This document shows positions 51,018 to 64,000 of a stretch of 64,000 nt of DNA, in pieces. Where the stretch lies: the NCBI RefSeq assembly GCF_036417845.1, contig NC_089980.1, positions 66,276,501-66,340,500 of the forward strand, written 5' to 3'. This DNA is from Apteryx mantelli (lineage: Eukaryota; Chordata; Aves; Apterygiformes; Apterygidae). The notes under the pieces were generated by a model, which did not search any database, was not told where the DNA came from, and saw only the letters and a program-made list of their open reading frames with translations. Both the position numbers and the translations under genes were made by a program. Position 1 is the stretch's first letter. Each line of letters opens with the position of its first letter.

Positions 51018-53089
51018 GATGATCATTTGATGCATATAAATCCATCATGTGTGTCCTCACATACAACAAAGGAAGACTGCTATATAGAGCTAGGTGGTGC
51101 TTTTCATTTAAAAACAAAAAAAAAAGCTCTGAGATAATTATTTAGTGCTTTTTTCTTCTTCCTCCAGGTTCCTGATCCAGTTTGTTTCCTGACCCCTCCT
51201 CTCTTTATCTTCCTTGTAAGACTTTAAAGGCTCACAGGAATGTTCACACACCAAATGTAGTGGAAGAGAGAAAACTTCAGAAGTCAGGGAGCACAGAAAT
51301 GAAGAGATTGACAGTTGTTGTGTTGTAGGTTTGCTTTACTTGCTCTAGCATTTGCTTTTGGGACAAAAAGCAGTGTGGTGTTGGAATTTCATACTTTGTG
51401 AAAACTTATTTGAATAATGTTTAAAGCAGTGCCTGTACTAGAATATCTGCAATAACACTGGAAGCAGATTACAGAGAGAAATAATACAATCGCTGTCAAC
51501 AACTGCTAGAGTTTAGTCAAGTATGGTCAAGTGAGAGATGTCTGTTCATTTAACTTCAAAGCCATATGGCGTGCCCAAATGCTTTTAAAGAATCTGTCCT
51601 ACATGTTTTGTAACTTCCTGTCCAGAAGGTCCTGGGCAGTGTCCACAGGTACACTTGTGCAGTTGCCGTCCCGCTCCAGATGTGGTTACCTACCACTGAG
51701 GGGTGAATTGACCTTTTAAATGGCTTATCCTCAGACTTTTCTGCGATGACAGGTGTTCAGTAAGATAAATAGTTGCTGGTTGTAAAGAGATTCTCGCAGA
51801 ACAAGAACTGCCAGCTCCAAATGTCTGAAGTACTGGCTATAGCAAAGATGAAATAATAGACAGTTATGAGCTGATTTCCTGCACGCTATGCCTCTGAGGG
51901 GCATGTTAACAGCAAATTTTTAATAGAAGCAATTTTCGACTCACCAAGCCCAGCTTAACACTTACTTAATTTTAGTGCTCTAGCTAGGGTACAAATAGTT
52001 AGTATTAGAATGTGGTGGTCTTTCAACATTAGTCTTACAGTGACCTGTTCAACCAGCCACATTATGACATCTGCTGTTATTCGAGGCTATCATCATTTTC
52101 TCATCCTTTTAACATTTTTTTATCTTTTTAAAAAGGCAAACCTTGAACTGTACATGCAGTTATTTCCACAGTGCTGAACGGAAGCACTAGGGATGTGCTT
52201 CTGAAACACTGCAGAAAACTAGCTGGCTGCGCCTCGATAAAGCAGGTTTCTTCTCTTCTGATTTTTCACAGCTGCGGTATTAGGCATCAAAGCAATGAAG
52301 CTAGAGTGTGTCTGACTCCGTCCTCCCCTACTGGTATGTTCTTCATCTTGACTCCAACCTGTGTGGTTCCTTCTTTCAGCAGTCATCCTGGTTTCTGGTT
52401 TTCTACTTTGAAATTAGTCAGTTAGCAAATCAATGCGAAGAAAGTTGCATTAAAACCTAGTCTGGAAATTTCTTGCCCTGAGAGACAGAACACACAGACA
52501 AAGGCAAAACAAGCGAACCCATCTAAATGTTAACAGAGGCTCGCTGGTAGAGGAGCAGTGTGCGGAGCAGTTGGCTTACAGCTGTTTTAGGGAAATGGTT
52601 GTGCTGCAGAAAATGGAGTCTTTTGCTTGCTATGGGGTAAGGAGAAGGAGAAAAACAGTAGCAAGCAGTGTGTGTGCATGTGTATATTATATATGTGTTA
52701 TGAAGGGAATTAAAATATGCAGAGATTTACCCATTTGACATTCTGACTCAGTGTTCGAAGCACTGCAGGAAATGAGGAACAGAGTGGAAGAGCTGGGGGA
52801 AGAGCTGCATGATCTCTTCTCCCCTAAATTAAATTACCACCCTTCCCAAATCTCGTAGTGCTTAGTACTGTACAGCAGTGATGCTGAAGTCAACTTCTGG
52901 TCAAAGCATGGCTTCAGAGCAATAATACTGTTTACCTTCGCTGGTTGGAAACAAGCAAAGGAAAAATTATGCACCCCTTAGAGATAAGGTAAAGTGCACA
53001 GTAATTCTGTGGCTGATTCCCCTGCATTTGATGGGAGTGTTTCTGCCCACAGCTTTGCTGGAGATGTTTCTGACACTGATTCTGTAAAA

Positions 53090-53300
53090 AGTTGGGTGAC
53101 TCCCCGTGGGTCGGGGTCCAGATCAGGCCTGGTGAGGGTCACCCAGGTCAGGAACAGCCCCATGGTGACTGGGCAGGACCATGGGGCCAGGCTGAGGCTG
53201 GACTAGGCAGGTGCCCGTGATTTGGGGCTGGGGCCAGGGTGGGGGTCGGGAGGCCCCTGGCCAGGCAAGGGCAGGCCCATGATGGGGAGGGCTGATGGTG
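53090..53300. other. GC-rich patch in intron 1
   Basis: About 200 bases of G-rich + strand sequence in an AT-rich intron. No domain is recognisable in any frame. Composition on the reverse strand resembles 3480-3760. It may be a decayed repeat. Confidence 0.35.
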
Positions 53301-56300
53301 CCTTCTGCATCCTGACACTAAGGTAAGTTTGGCTTCTGAGACTGGCCTGTGAACAAAGCATGATCTAGGATATGTTGTTATAGAAGATTTTAGTCCTGGA
53401 TATTTCTTAAGGCTGTCTGGGGCAGGGTGAAATGTCCAAAACCTGGCCTTTTGTGTTGCTTGGCCTCATGGGGAGAGCTCAAGCTCTGGAAATCAGACTT
53501 TAATTGAGGCTTTAATGTGTGGGTGTGAGGTTAAAGATGTGTTGGAGTTTCAAAGATGTCCGTATAGATCTAGCTATTTTATAATAATCAGAGTGGTCAT
53601 GTGAACCCTGATGAGATGATGTATGCCATGCCATTAATTTACTTTTCTGTTTAAAGACTCATTTTTGAAGCACATTTATTCAACCATGAAATCCATTTAG
53701 AGGTCTATTTCTGGAACATTTATCTTAGTTTGCTTATATCACAACTGCTCGATATGTTGAAAGGTTCAGCTTGCAACAGACTCACAATATTGAGGATGAA
53801 ATAACCCTGCAAGTCAGAGTAGAGGAAAGGGCGGAAAGAAGAAGGGAGCAGGCAAACCCCACTGCCCATTTAAGTAATGTGAGCTGGCGTATGTAAGTTC
53901 TGAGGGAGTCTCCTGACAGATGATACTGAGTTTTCTGGTATTCAGGAACTACCTGAAACTCTTGGGAGCCCTGGCTGGAGTCAAATGCAGGTGGCTGAAG
54001 GACGGATGGAGGTGTTAAAGGAAGGAAAGATAGTAAGAGCACGAGTACTTTTTCAGATCCAGTGTTCTTCCAAAAGTCAGTCACACAATCCCTCTTCTAT
54101 CACTTTGTCATGAAGTGCAGTGATAGATAATATCAAATAAAAGGATGTACATAAACTACTGACTTCTCCAGTTGTATCTTCATAATATTCAGTGTGGAAC
54201 CAGACATGCAAAAATTTCTGCAAAGATTCATGTTGGTGAGGGAAGGGAAAAAGAATTAAACTTGTTGGATAATAATTTTTTTGCAACAATATAAACCAAT
54301 CTTTGCTGTTGTGTTAATGGTGCCTTAAAGAAAACTGTCAGCAGTCTAATGGCAGCTTTGAAAACAGAAACTTAGCCTATTCTATCCAATTCATCTCCAA
54401 AGAGATGAATGTTTCCAATCCTAATGATCCACTTAACTGCCAGGATTAAACACACATCTCAAGAAAAATTATATGCGCTTAAACAGGGAGAAGCCTGTTA
54501 ATATAACATTGGGGCTGTGCAATTGAGGACAGTCGAGTAACTTCAGGATGGGTTTTAAAACTGAGCTTAGTTTTAATTCAACTCTTTTATTTGCGGTATT
54601 TTATTCTTCTTGTCTCCCAGGTAAATATTTACTTTGCCTTAGTTCTGAAACACAGTCAGTCTCAAGTGCTCAAAGCTTAATGAACAAAGCTTCAGAACTA
54701 AGGGCTAGCTAAGTATTTCCTCCACGTCAGAGTTGGAAGCAGTCACATTATGACTTGCCTAACGTCACACAGATATTTCAATGGTAGGATCTGACTGCAA
54801 GGTTGTTAGTCTCATTCATGTATTTGAAGTGCAAGACTACCTTTATTCATTATCGGTAATTCCCATTTCCTAAATTCAGAACTCTTCTCTCTGTGTAAAA
54901 GGTAGCATTACATGTAAAACATCCTTAACTCAGATGCAGTTAAGCAGGTGGGCAAACCTGGATGCCTAGACCCAGTGAACTCGTAAGCAGCGTGGATTAC
55001 TGTGTGTACCTAGGCACTCCAGTCACATGTGCCCGTTGCTAGGACTGCTAGCGTTTTATTCCAGTAGTTCTTTTTGCTGCAGTAAACTGAGCAGCTCTTT
55101 ATTTCCCAGTGAATTGTGGGAACTTGTCTGTCCTTGGGGCATGTTTTGGGGTGAAGGGAGGGAGGAAGATATTGTGGGAAAGCATCAAATGACTGAGATT
55201 GCTTTAGGGCTGTAATCAGAGGGCTGTAATCATCAAAGGTGGAAGAGTACCAGCCCACGAGTAAGCAGCGCTCAGGTTTTTGCCTGTAGCTCCAAATAGG
55301 GCAGGGAGACTGGAACGAAGCGCGGTGATGCATGGTGAGTGCTTGTGTGGGTAGCAGCTCATTAAGAGCAATGCATGAGTAAAGGCCTACGCTGCCTTGG
55401 TACAGAACAAAGTGTTAAGCAACTGCTCTGGCCTTCTTTTATGGAAAAATGGTCATACAAGAAAGATACCATTGCCTTGGCTGCTAAGGTATTGTAAAAT
55501 TGCTCTGATGTAAAACCTTGGCCCAAGTGCTCAAAACAACTCTGCCATGTGAGCCAGGTTGCCAGGCTGAATGTGCATATAACGCAAGCTATCAAGCTGC
55601 ACTTACCAAGGGATGAGTAATTTTTAACTCCAACTTTAATTTACCCTCTCTAATTTCTCTAGATAGGTGGAATCTTCCTTGTAGATCGGAAAGCTCAACC
55701 AGCTATTATTTCTTCTTTGGCTACATCTGAATTTCTTCAGGATTTGTCACATCAATATTCACTATTTGAATGTATACATCCTGGAACCTCTTCAAACTAT
55801 AAAAAGTGGTTATGCATTTTTTTCTATGTAAATACTTTTTTTTTTTTCATAAGAGCAACATGCAGGGACTTAAAAGTTAACTTGACTTTTTAACTGTTTT
55901 TGCATAAGCAGTTATCCAGAGCTGCATCTGTAACCACAGCAGGAAAAGAGTTCTGGTCTACATAGAAACAAGGTGAATCTGATGTTGCAATTTCTAATTA
56001 AATACATAGTTGTTTAATCCTTTTGGATTGGGAAATGGTGTTGCAAGTTTGTATATTTTAGTGTTGAATATTGCTGTGTTATAAAGTGTTTTATGTCTTG
56101 GGTTGTCTTTATTCAGTGGTGGAAGCCAAAGGCATGATGTGAAGGATCTTCAGCAATTTTAAGGCGGAGCACACGCTGGAGTACCTCCTGGTACAGCTCA
56201 CCTCCTGCTTGTATCTGTAGGTAATGGGGCTCTTAAACAAAGGAATATGGGATATGTTTAATTTTAGTGAGTGGCAATGGATTCTGCCACCTTCCTTTCA

Positions 56301-57607
56301 CTCCCTATTCCATAGAGCAATTGGAGAAGCTCGAGTTAGACTGTTTCCTGCTCCTAAAATGCTTCCTGGATGTCTGTTTCTGCTGCACTGGAATGACCAA
56401 CTGATGGCTGCTGCACCCGTTCTATATTAATTAGATTTTATTCTGTGAAAACTTATTCTGGAAGGTAGCATTGCCTGTTGTGAGCATAGGATTTATGAGA
56501 GTACCGATTCCCACGCTTGGCAGTGTGTGTGCAGAGCTGGGCCCTGTGTGTTTTACCCAAGCCCTCTGTCTTCGGAGGAGTGCTGGTGCAGGGGCTTGTA
56601 CACGTGCCGTCTATAAGCTGTGAGGATGGGTGGGTGGGGATACTCCATCTTCAGTGGGTCTGGAAGTATTTAAAGAGGATTAAATGTAGCTCTATGGTAG
56701 CGAGGGGCTGTAATGAAAAAGTGGGGTCTGTAGACAGTATCCAGTTGTAGCTACTTAAGAGGCATATCAGCATTTTTCTCTTATTTTCAGAAAATAGCCT
56801 GCCTTCTCCCAATTCTTTACACCATCTTTGGGCCAGGAAGTAGAGTTCTCTTAAATGGCTCAAGCTGTTCAAGCCTTCAGTCAGGCAGGAGCGAGACATT
56901 TCTGAGGCTGCTGCTCTGGCACAAGCATTCAGTAAATAGGGGTGTGCAGGGGAAGGCAAAGCTGCTGCTGCTGCTGGTCCTCAAAGCTGCAGTGTCTAAC
57001 CACACACTCACTCTGGAAATGTCCTGTAAGCTGTGAGGTGAACTTTAAACTCAGCTTTCACTAGCTGTTTGAATAGGAAGGTTAGCACTGGCTGAGGCTG
57101 GCAGCCAGTCAAGCAGAGGGCTAGTGGGAAGGAGCAGATTATGTACAGTGCCATGTGCTGAGAGGCATGGCTTGAGCCAGGCAGTGGTTCTTCTGAGCAA
57201 GGTTGCGAGCACTCTGGCTTGGGTTTGCTGAAGTTGAGCTTGCCTTTAGAGGCTGCATATGTGCAGAGCCCTGCTCTCCTTTGTTGGAGGAGAGAGTCTG
57301 TCTAGGAGGTTGGATTCAAGCCAGTTACTGCAAGAGAAGCTTCTCGTGCTGCTTTCGTATTTTGGCATGCTCGCTTTCCCTGACCAGCTCGTCAAAAAGC
57401 ACGAATGTTTCTTTAGCATCTGAGCGTGTCAGACAACTCACCCAAACTTTTAATTTGAAGCTGCATATTCTATTATTAGCTGTAGCCTGAAGTGATTTTC
57501 GAAATCCACCTGTCACTTTGATTATGCTTTTTCCTTGTTTTGTTTTCTTGCTCATTGATAAGAGAAAATATTAAAGAAATGTGCATCCCTTGCAGCTTGT
57601 GGCTAAT

Positions 57608-57645
57608 GTGGCATGCTAACATACTTGTGGCATGCTAACATACTT
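57608..57645. repeat. 19-bp perfect tandem duplication
   Basis: The unit gtggcatgctaacatactt occurs twice without mismatch (57608-57626 and 57627-57645), suggesting a recent local duplication. Confidence 0.9.
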
Positions 57646-60600
57646 TAGAATGACTAAAAAGAGAGTACTTGAGAGCTTTAAAGAATTCTGGTAATGTGGG
57701 TTGGACAAAGAGCCATTGTGTGCAGTTGTGGTGCTGAACAGGGGGTTCTCTGAACCTTAGACTTTAGTTTGGGCAAGAAAGTGGTTCTTGGGCTACTTGA
57801 CCCCTGATTCACCATTACAGATTTTAAGATCAATACCACTCTACCACTGTGAAAAGTCTTCTAAGCTGGTGCTACATGGTCCTTAAAAGCTGAGCAGAAG
57901 TGAATTATGGCATCAGTACTTTTTCCAAGCTCTAAAGAACTTGCTGAATCCCTTCGAATACAAATCTGGAAAGCTGCTTCTATAGCTGGTGCCAGTTTGT
58001 ATTGCCACTAGAACAGAGTGGTTGTATTTTCGAGGCACTGACTGTGTTTGTTTCCATTACCAAGCTGAAATGGCAAGCTAGAAGTGCTTGGCAGAAAAAT
58101 CCATGTGTGGATCTCCTGGCATGCTAACTCCTGTAACACTTGTTTAAAATAGACCAGAGGGCTAGTGAGCTTATGGGATAATGACAACGCTAATACCCAG
58201 CTGCCCTTTTTCACAAAACCTAGGAAGAGACCCTATTAGTATACTCACTGAAGGGAAGATGTCCATACTTTATTAGATGCTAGTAAATCCACATAGGAAA
58301 GTTGTTATGCAACTACTAAGGGGAAAAGCTTTACTTGGGCGCCTGAGAATCAAGACGTGAATCACAGGAATCCCCAGCTGCATGGCTTCTTAGCCCATGT
58401 TTGTTTCTACTCTGTGTAAGAATAGACATGAGGAGTCCAATTTCAAATGTGGTACATAGCCTTCTTTTGAGTAGCTCCTGTGTTGGTCTCAGACAGACCT
58501 GACATAAATCTGCTGTTTTAACTCTGGCAATTTATCATGCTGCAACCTTTTCTTTTTGGCTTATGGGAGAAAATGCTCACTTTAAAGTGAACATTCTCTT
58601 AAAGAAAATTATCTATTAGTAACAAATCAGACTTTGATGTGAAGCTTTTTTTCCAGCTACTCTTGTCATCCACTGAATCTGCTTTGCTGATGTGCCATTT
58701 CATTGGTGGAGTAAGTCATTGCTATTTTGTGTGCTACAGTGTAAAAAAACAAAACAACAAAACAACTCACCGCAAAAATACCCCCAAGCCCCAGTGGGCT
58801 TGTACATTGCCTTGGAAACTGGATGAACACTCTTGTTCCACCTACAAGAAGTCTTGTAAAAGCTAACTGTTTCCGAATGCATTAGGTGTAGTTTGTGCCG
58901 AAAATTATTTTGGTGGCTGAAATCTTTTAAAGCAGGAAACAACAGGAATATGAGGCAGAAACAATATGGAGCTTCCTGTCTTATCTTTCTTTCCCAGAGA
59001 GCAAAAGGGAGTGCCTGACTTTGATCTTACTCCCTTCCTTCCACCTGGCTCTGCATGCATGTTCATGCAGTTTCATGTCTGAAGACCTGATTATCGTCTC
59101 TGGTATCCCTGGAATACCTCCCATTTGAGAAACACTGTAGGTGGGAATAGTAGCTGGCCTGTGAGAATCCAGAGGAGCAAAGTTTGCAGGAACATTCCTC
59201 ACATACATATTTGTGCCCAGGCTGATCTTTCCAAGGGCCTCAAATCTCAGACTTTGGATGTTTATGAGAAAAGTAGCCAGTTAAAAACAGACCTGGTTGT
59301 TTTACATTGTTTAACCCAGTGTTATACTTTGAATTCGAAGTTACTTTGAACTGGCTGTACTGTATTAAACATATACTAATTCAGGACTGGAATAAGCATT
59401 TTAAATTTAAAGATGCACAAGGGCACCTCTGGATTCTTTCTGATGGCATTGGTTTTGTACCTTGACTATGAGGTCTTACTCCGTGGGGTTTCTGTCTTTT
59501 GTCTGTGTAAAGTGTGTGATTAATTAGGGCTATGTAGTCTCTTTCAGTAATCATTTTGTCCCTAGAGTGGGAAGAAGCTGCTGCAGGTATTTGGGTTTAT
59601 ATGCAAGCGTTTTGCAGACCTGCGTCATCTGAGAAGGAGGTCTATTGAAAGACTTTGTTCTGAATTCCTTGCGGTTAGTGCCTTATCTGTGCCCTATGGG
59701 GTAGTGATGTTATGCTGCTTATGCATGCTTCACTGCCACCCAAAGTCTCTGGATGTAAATGTATATGCTATGCTATGTATGTACGGTGTGTCACTGAGAG
59801 CATTGGAAAGCATCCTTGGAAATTTATACTTTGTAATGCTTAACGGCTTTAAATTTTCTTATCCTGCATTTCCATCTTTGATTTTAAAGATGAAATAATG
59901 TGTGAGAAGGATGCAAAACTGTTAACCTTTTTTGACTAACATGGGCTAACCAAAAAAGGCTAAACTCTGCTTTAAGAAATGATGCTGTCAGGGCTATTCT
60001 TCCTTTTTTTCATACCTGGAAGTGCAAAATCATTTTCTACCACAAAGACTATTGCAGTATATTGAGCACATTAGTTTAAAACTGTCCAAGCTTAACGTGA
60101 GGCAGTTAAGTGGCTTGACTACTTTTTCTTTTTTTTTAGGTGCTGCGTCATTGCTTGAGGCTCCCTTTAGTCTCCTGCTGTTTACTGTAGATGGATGGTA
60201 AACATCTAAAGTTAGGTGAGAGAAATCCCAACCTGTGAGTTTTGGACCTTGGTAGAGAACCTGTAATTTTTGTAGCCTTGCTTTAAGATGTTGCCCAACA
60301 CAAATGATTTTGTTCGGGTGCCTGCTCTAAGTCAGGTGTGACTGTATACTGAGTGGCTTTGCATGCATGAGTGTTGGCAGTTTCACAATCCATGTCTTTG
60401 TTTGGAAGCAGGGAAGGTGAAGGAAGGAGAAGGCTAACCTCCACATTCTTCCAAGGTGGAAGACAGTAGAAGGAAGGTGAAACTCACAGGGATGAGTAGC
60501 TGAAAGGTGGATCTCTGAATGGCTCTCTGAAAGGCTGCCAGAGGTGTTGTCCAGAAGGAGGAAACGCATGCTGTTGCAGCCTCATGTGAGGTTGCTCAAG

Positions 60601-62589
60601 CTGATCTGGGTCCTTGCTGTAAATACATTGTATTGGCTGAGTCCAAAAAACAGAAATTGTGAGCCCATACTACCCAAATCATGAGATGATTTAGAAAATA
60701 AACAAAGTTGATCTATCTCCTGATACCTTAATTACTCTTGCCAGCAACTCCTGAATGATGCCAGCTCTTGCAGACTTATCATGAATAAAATGATTTTGGC
60801 GGCTATTGAGGGAACTTTTGCCAGAGCAAGCAACTAAAATTAGGGCCTTGCTGTGACTAACATTCGGTTGCAAACACAAGTGAGAGAGAGTCCTTCCTGA
60901 AAAATCTGGTGCTGAGAGGTTCGGTGATGGTGACTGTAGTGTAGCAAAGTGAGCCGATGTAGGAGCTCCTCAGGAGCTGCTGGAAGTCTAAAGCTCTCAT
61001 CTAGGGTGGCTGGCTTCAAAGGAGTATCCTAAAGATGAAGGCAATTTTGGACCTTGAAAAGGCGCTGAGCATTGAAGGTTTATCTGCTAATATTTTGCTT
61101 GTGAAAACAAAGCCTGGCTTCCGGAAGGATGCTTCAAGAACTTGCCTTTCAAGAGCTCTCAGTGGCAGGGATATCAGCTCGCTGGACACCATGTCAAGAC
61201 TCTCTAATAAAGTTCCCAGTTTGTCTGTAAACTTTCAGTTACTGTAAACATAAATGTTAAAATGGAAAAAGAAGTAGCATCATCAAACCAACTAACTGTA
61301 GTGTTTTTGCAGCACTATTCCTTGTGTTCCGGGGCCTGAAAGGCACACTTATGCTTCTGTTCTCTCCTCATGGTGGTTTACAGAGAACTGAACTCAAAAC
61401 CTTTAAATCCTAAGCAAACTTCAGCTATTTCAGTTAGATGTAGTGCTAAAGTAGAAGGCACACCTCATGCTCAGCCATTATATCACAAACGAACAGTATA
61501 CAATGGCATTACCTGGCTTCTTTATGGGAGCAAAACATGGCTGGCATTATGATAGCCAATATAATATCCTGTGTAGGTGGGACTGAATTCTGAGGATGTA
61601 GATACATGAATGCTGAGTGATGAGTGTTTGCATTAAAACGTGATTTTAAAAAACCTTTCACTTCTACCCTGTGCTAGGCAAACATATTCATTACTTGGTT
61701 GGCTCTGTTTAAGAAGTTAGTCTGTTGTACTGGAGACTAAAAAAAATAATCATTTTTAGACTCCTGGAGTACAGGTTTAGCTGCTTTTATTTGGGAAAGC
61801 AGAACTTCCTATCTTCAGATAAAATGGCAACATCTCTTGCTTGAGCACTACAAAAATACCAGTCTCCTTTTTTGATGCTTTATTTCAGAATAGCTCTGTG
61901 GAGCCCCAGGGCTGCATGTATATCATGTTTTGCTGGTTGAGTTTGTTGCAGTTGGGATTAGGGTTGTCATAACCATGCTCTGCTCTAACACTGCACAGTG
62001 CTCCCTTCCTTGGGTGAAACATAGAGGTTAAACTGTAGTTCCTGAAGGCCTTGAAGGAAAACCTGCTGTCATGGGAAGTGGCAGGGGAGGGGAAGGAATG
62101 ATTTTGTCAAAACGTGAACATTTTGTCTCTGAAGACATCTCAAAACAAGGCCTTTACATGAATGTCTCTAGACTAATAGGCAAGGAGGGTGCTGTGACAG
62201 GGATAGATGGGTTTTAGCAGAATGAAGCAAGGTGTAGCAGCATGCTATGTCAAGACCCTTCTACTGTAACCCAGCAAAGCTGTTGCAGTTTGAACCAGAC
62301 TTGAACTCTGCTTCTTTATTTTTAAGAGTGTTCCTGGTCTGCCTTTGTTGTGAGGATCAAAGTACTTTCTGGAGGTACATGAGATGTAAAGTGCGTGAGA
62401 TTGTTTCAGAGTTTAAGAATGACAACAGCTTTTTTGGTGAAGAGCAGAAAATGTTTTGAAATTTGACTTGTTAACCTGTTCATCCTTTTAAGTAAGACTC
62501 ATGCTGTGCTAGTCTCCCTGCTTGGAGTTCAAAAACCGAGGAACTAATATTTGGCTTTAATCCTAGCTCTCCTGACTTAAGTGCTACAC

Positions 62590-62608
62590 TTTTTTTTTTT
62601 TTTTTTTT
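62590..62608. repeat. Poly-T run (19 bases)
   Basis: Nineteen consecutive T on the + strand. No retroposon is recognised next to it on either side. Confidence 0.85.
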
Positions 62609-64000
62609 GTGATGCAAAACAGCATGATTTAACAAGCCGGTAGTTTCTCGGTGTGCTGCAGATGGTACTGCCTATTCTTACATTCTTGTGGCTCTTAATA
62701 AACTTGAGCATCTTTTTGGATGGAGCCTGGTATGCTCTAAACTTGAGAATTGGAGCCTTGGGAAAGTAGTTAGTTTTATCTTGATTCTTTTGATGCCAGC
62801 ATTTATAGGAGGAGGGATTAAACTGGACTTGCTAAGACCTAGTTTAAAAATTTTGGAACTAGGAGAGAGCTGTTTCATTTCTTTATAATGGCTGGCCCTG
62901 ACAGTTTAACAGAGCTTATTGACCATCTGTTTTGTCTAGATTGCCACATGGCAGAGTACAACTAAGCCAAAATACTGACTGGACGGTATATTAATTCAAC
63001 AACTTGCTTGCGAACGCTATCATGATACTGAATTAATAGATATTGTACATTTAATGTGAAGTGCTTTGTCCTTCCCCTTGCCCTAGTTGCGGAGCCAAAG
63101 AACTACAGGGTTGGTGGTGAGAAAGGAGTTGCTGGACTGTACATTGGAGTCCCTCTTTCTCCCCCCACCCTCTGTCTGTTGTTTCCTGGTCTCTCAGCAG
63201 ATGGGACCCAGCGTATATTACAGTTTTGTTCCCCTGCTGCTCCTTCTAACTGCTGTTCTTTGCCTCTCACAAAGCTGGTGAAAGCAACAGCTGTTTCGCA
63301 ATTTCTCTGTTTGAAGGGAGAAATGTAGCAGGGATGTGTGTGGGGGAGAGAGACTGTGAGACTAGTCATCGTGCCTGCAAAGCACGAGGGAGAAAGCTGG
63401 TTCTTGCATCTTTTTCCAAGAGTCGGTATTTGTTCCAAGAAGAACAGTGCTCATGTGTCTGGAAATAAAATGTGTCTTTCTCTGAGGTGAGAGCAGAAGT
63501 TTGGAGCTTTAAGCAAATAGCCTTGGTTAGGACTGCATATCTCTAGCTAGAGGAACCTGACTCTGGGCTGCTCGTTAGTGTGACTAATTTTGCTCAAAGG
63601 CATGGCCTCCTGGGAAAGCAGTTTTTAAATCCAGACACTGTTGGTGGCAGAGACATATAACATGTTCTCTGAAATGGATGTGGCAAGACTTTGGCAATAT
63701 CCAACAACTGTCTGCTTGATCAAGGGACATGCTCTAGGTAGCATCTCTGCAGCTAGGAGCTGAATCCTGTCTAGCCTGTTATAATGAACAGATGGCTTGT
63801 TAAAATGCTGTGCTGTACTACACCTAGCAATGTTTTTTCAAGACCTTGCTACCTAAACTTTCCATTGCATAAGTTTGTGTACTTTCTTTCTCTTCTGGTA
63901 ACCTTCTATAAAAACAGGTAACTGCTCATATATATGCGTACATATTAATGTACCACAAATATATATATGCTTCTGAAGGGTTAGTGTACTGTATATATAG

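Larger units (their letters stand above)
41398..64000 (+). other. PPP1R14C intron 1 (continues beyond the window), no exon recognised
   Basis: About 22.6 kb of AT-rich, mostly unique sequence. It includes a poly-A run at 41790-41807, a poly-T run at 62590-62608, small tandem duplications at 50984-51017 and 57608-57645, a GC-rich patch at 53090-53300 and AT dinucleotide runs near 63930-63998. I searched by eye for the later PPP1R14C exons (acidic EEEMPEVE..DIDD and the C-terminal helix) and for other exons and found none. Intron assignment is inferred from the absence of an exon or another promoter-like CpG island. Confidence 0.55.

Noticed and set aside
59921..59964. Imperfect hairpin gttaaccttttttg / caaaaaaggctaaac
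   Set aside because: The arms are imperfect and mostly homopolymer, so chance pairing is likely.
1..64000. CRISPR arrays, bacterial operons, riboswitches, tRNA or rRNA genes
   Set aside because: No regularly spaced repeats, no operon-like gene packing, and no cloverleaf or rRNA sequence was recognised. The sequence is plainly vertebrate.

Overview
The window looks like part of a bird chromosome. A young, long CR1 LINE (26113-28507, minus strand) with an avian-type 3' end ((ATCACAGA)2 on the + strand) and an almost open reverse transcriptase frame argues for a sauropsid, most likely a bird. Older, eroded CR1/L3-like fragments lie around it. I cannot name the species.

Layout. Positions 1-36500 are gene-free by my reading: unique AT-rich DNA, three ancient CR1/L3 fragments (about 1010-1410, 9375-9790, 29260-29690), small GC-rich patches, one nearly full-length Tigger/pogo DNA transposon (22991-25377) and the young CR1. 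At 36500-37940 there is one strong CpG island. It holds the promoter and first coding exon (36748-37029, + strand) of PPP1R14C (KEPI), a PKC-activated inhibitor of protein phosphatase 1. The exon ends at a clear splice donor. No later exon was found, so 37030-64000 appears to be one long first intron. It contains a 316-bp internally deleted Tigger copy (41082-41397) and otherwise only unique sequence and short repeats.

The most notable content is the pair of Tigger elements. By recall, both resemble the Tigger1 family of placental mammals. That family is not expected in a bird by vertical descent. Both copies have matching terminal inverted repeats and TA target duplications, one is a full-length dead copy, and the other is a MITE-like deletion derivative. 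This makes true genomic insertion more likely than contamination and suggests horizontal transfer of a Tigger1-like transposon into this bird lineage. Family assignments rest on pattern recognition and memory; no search was run.
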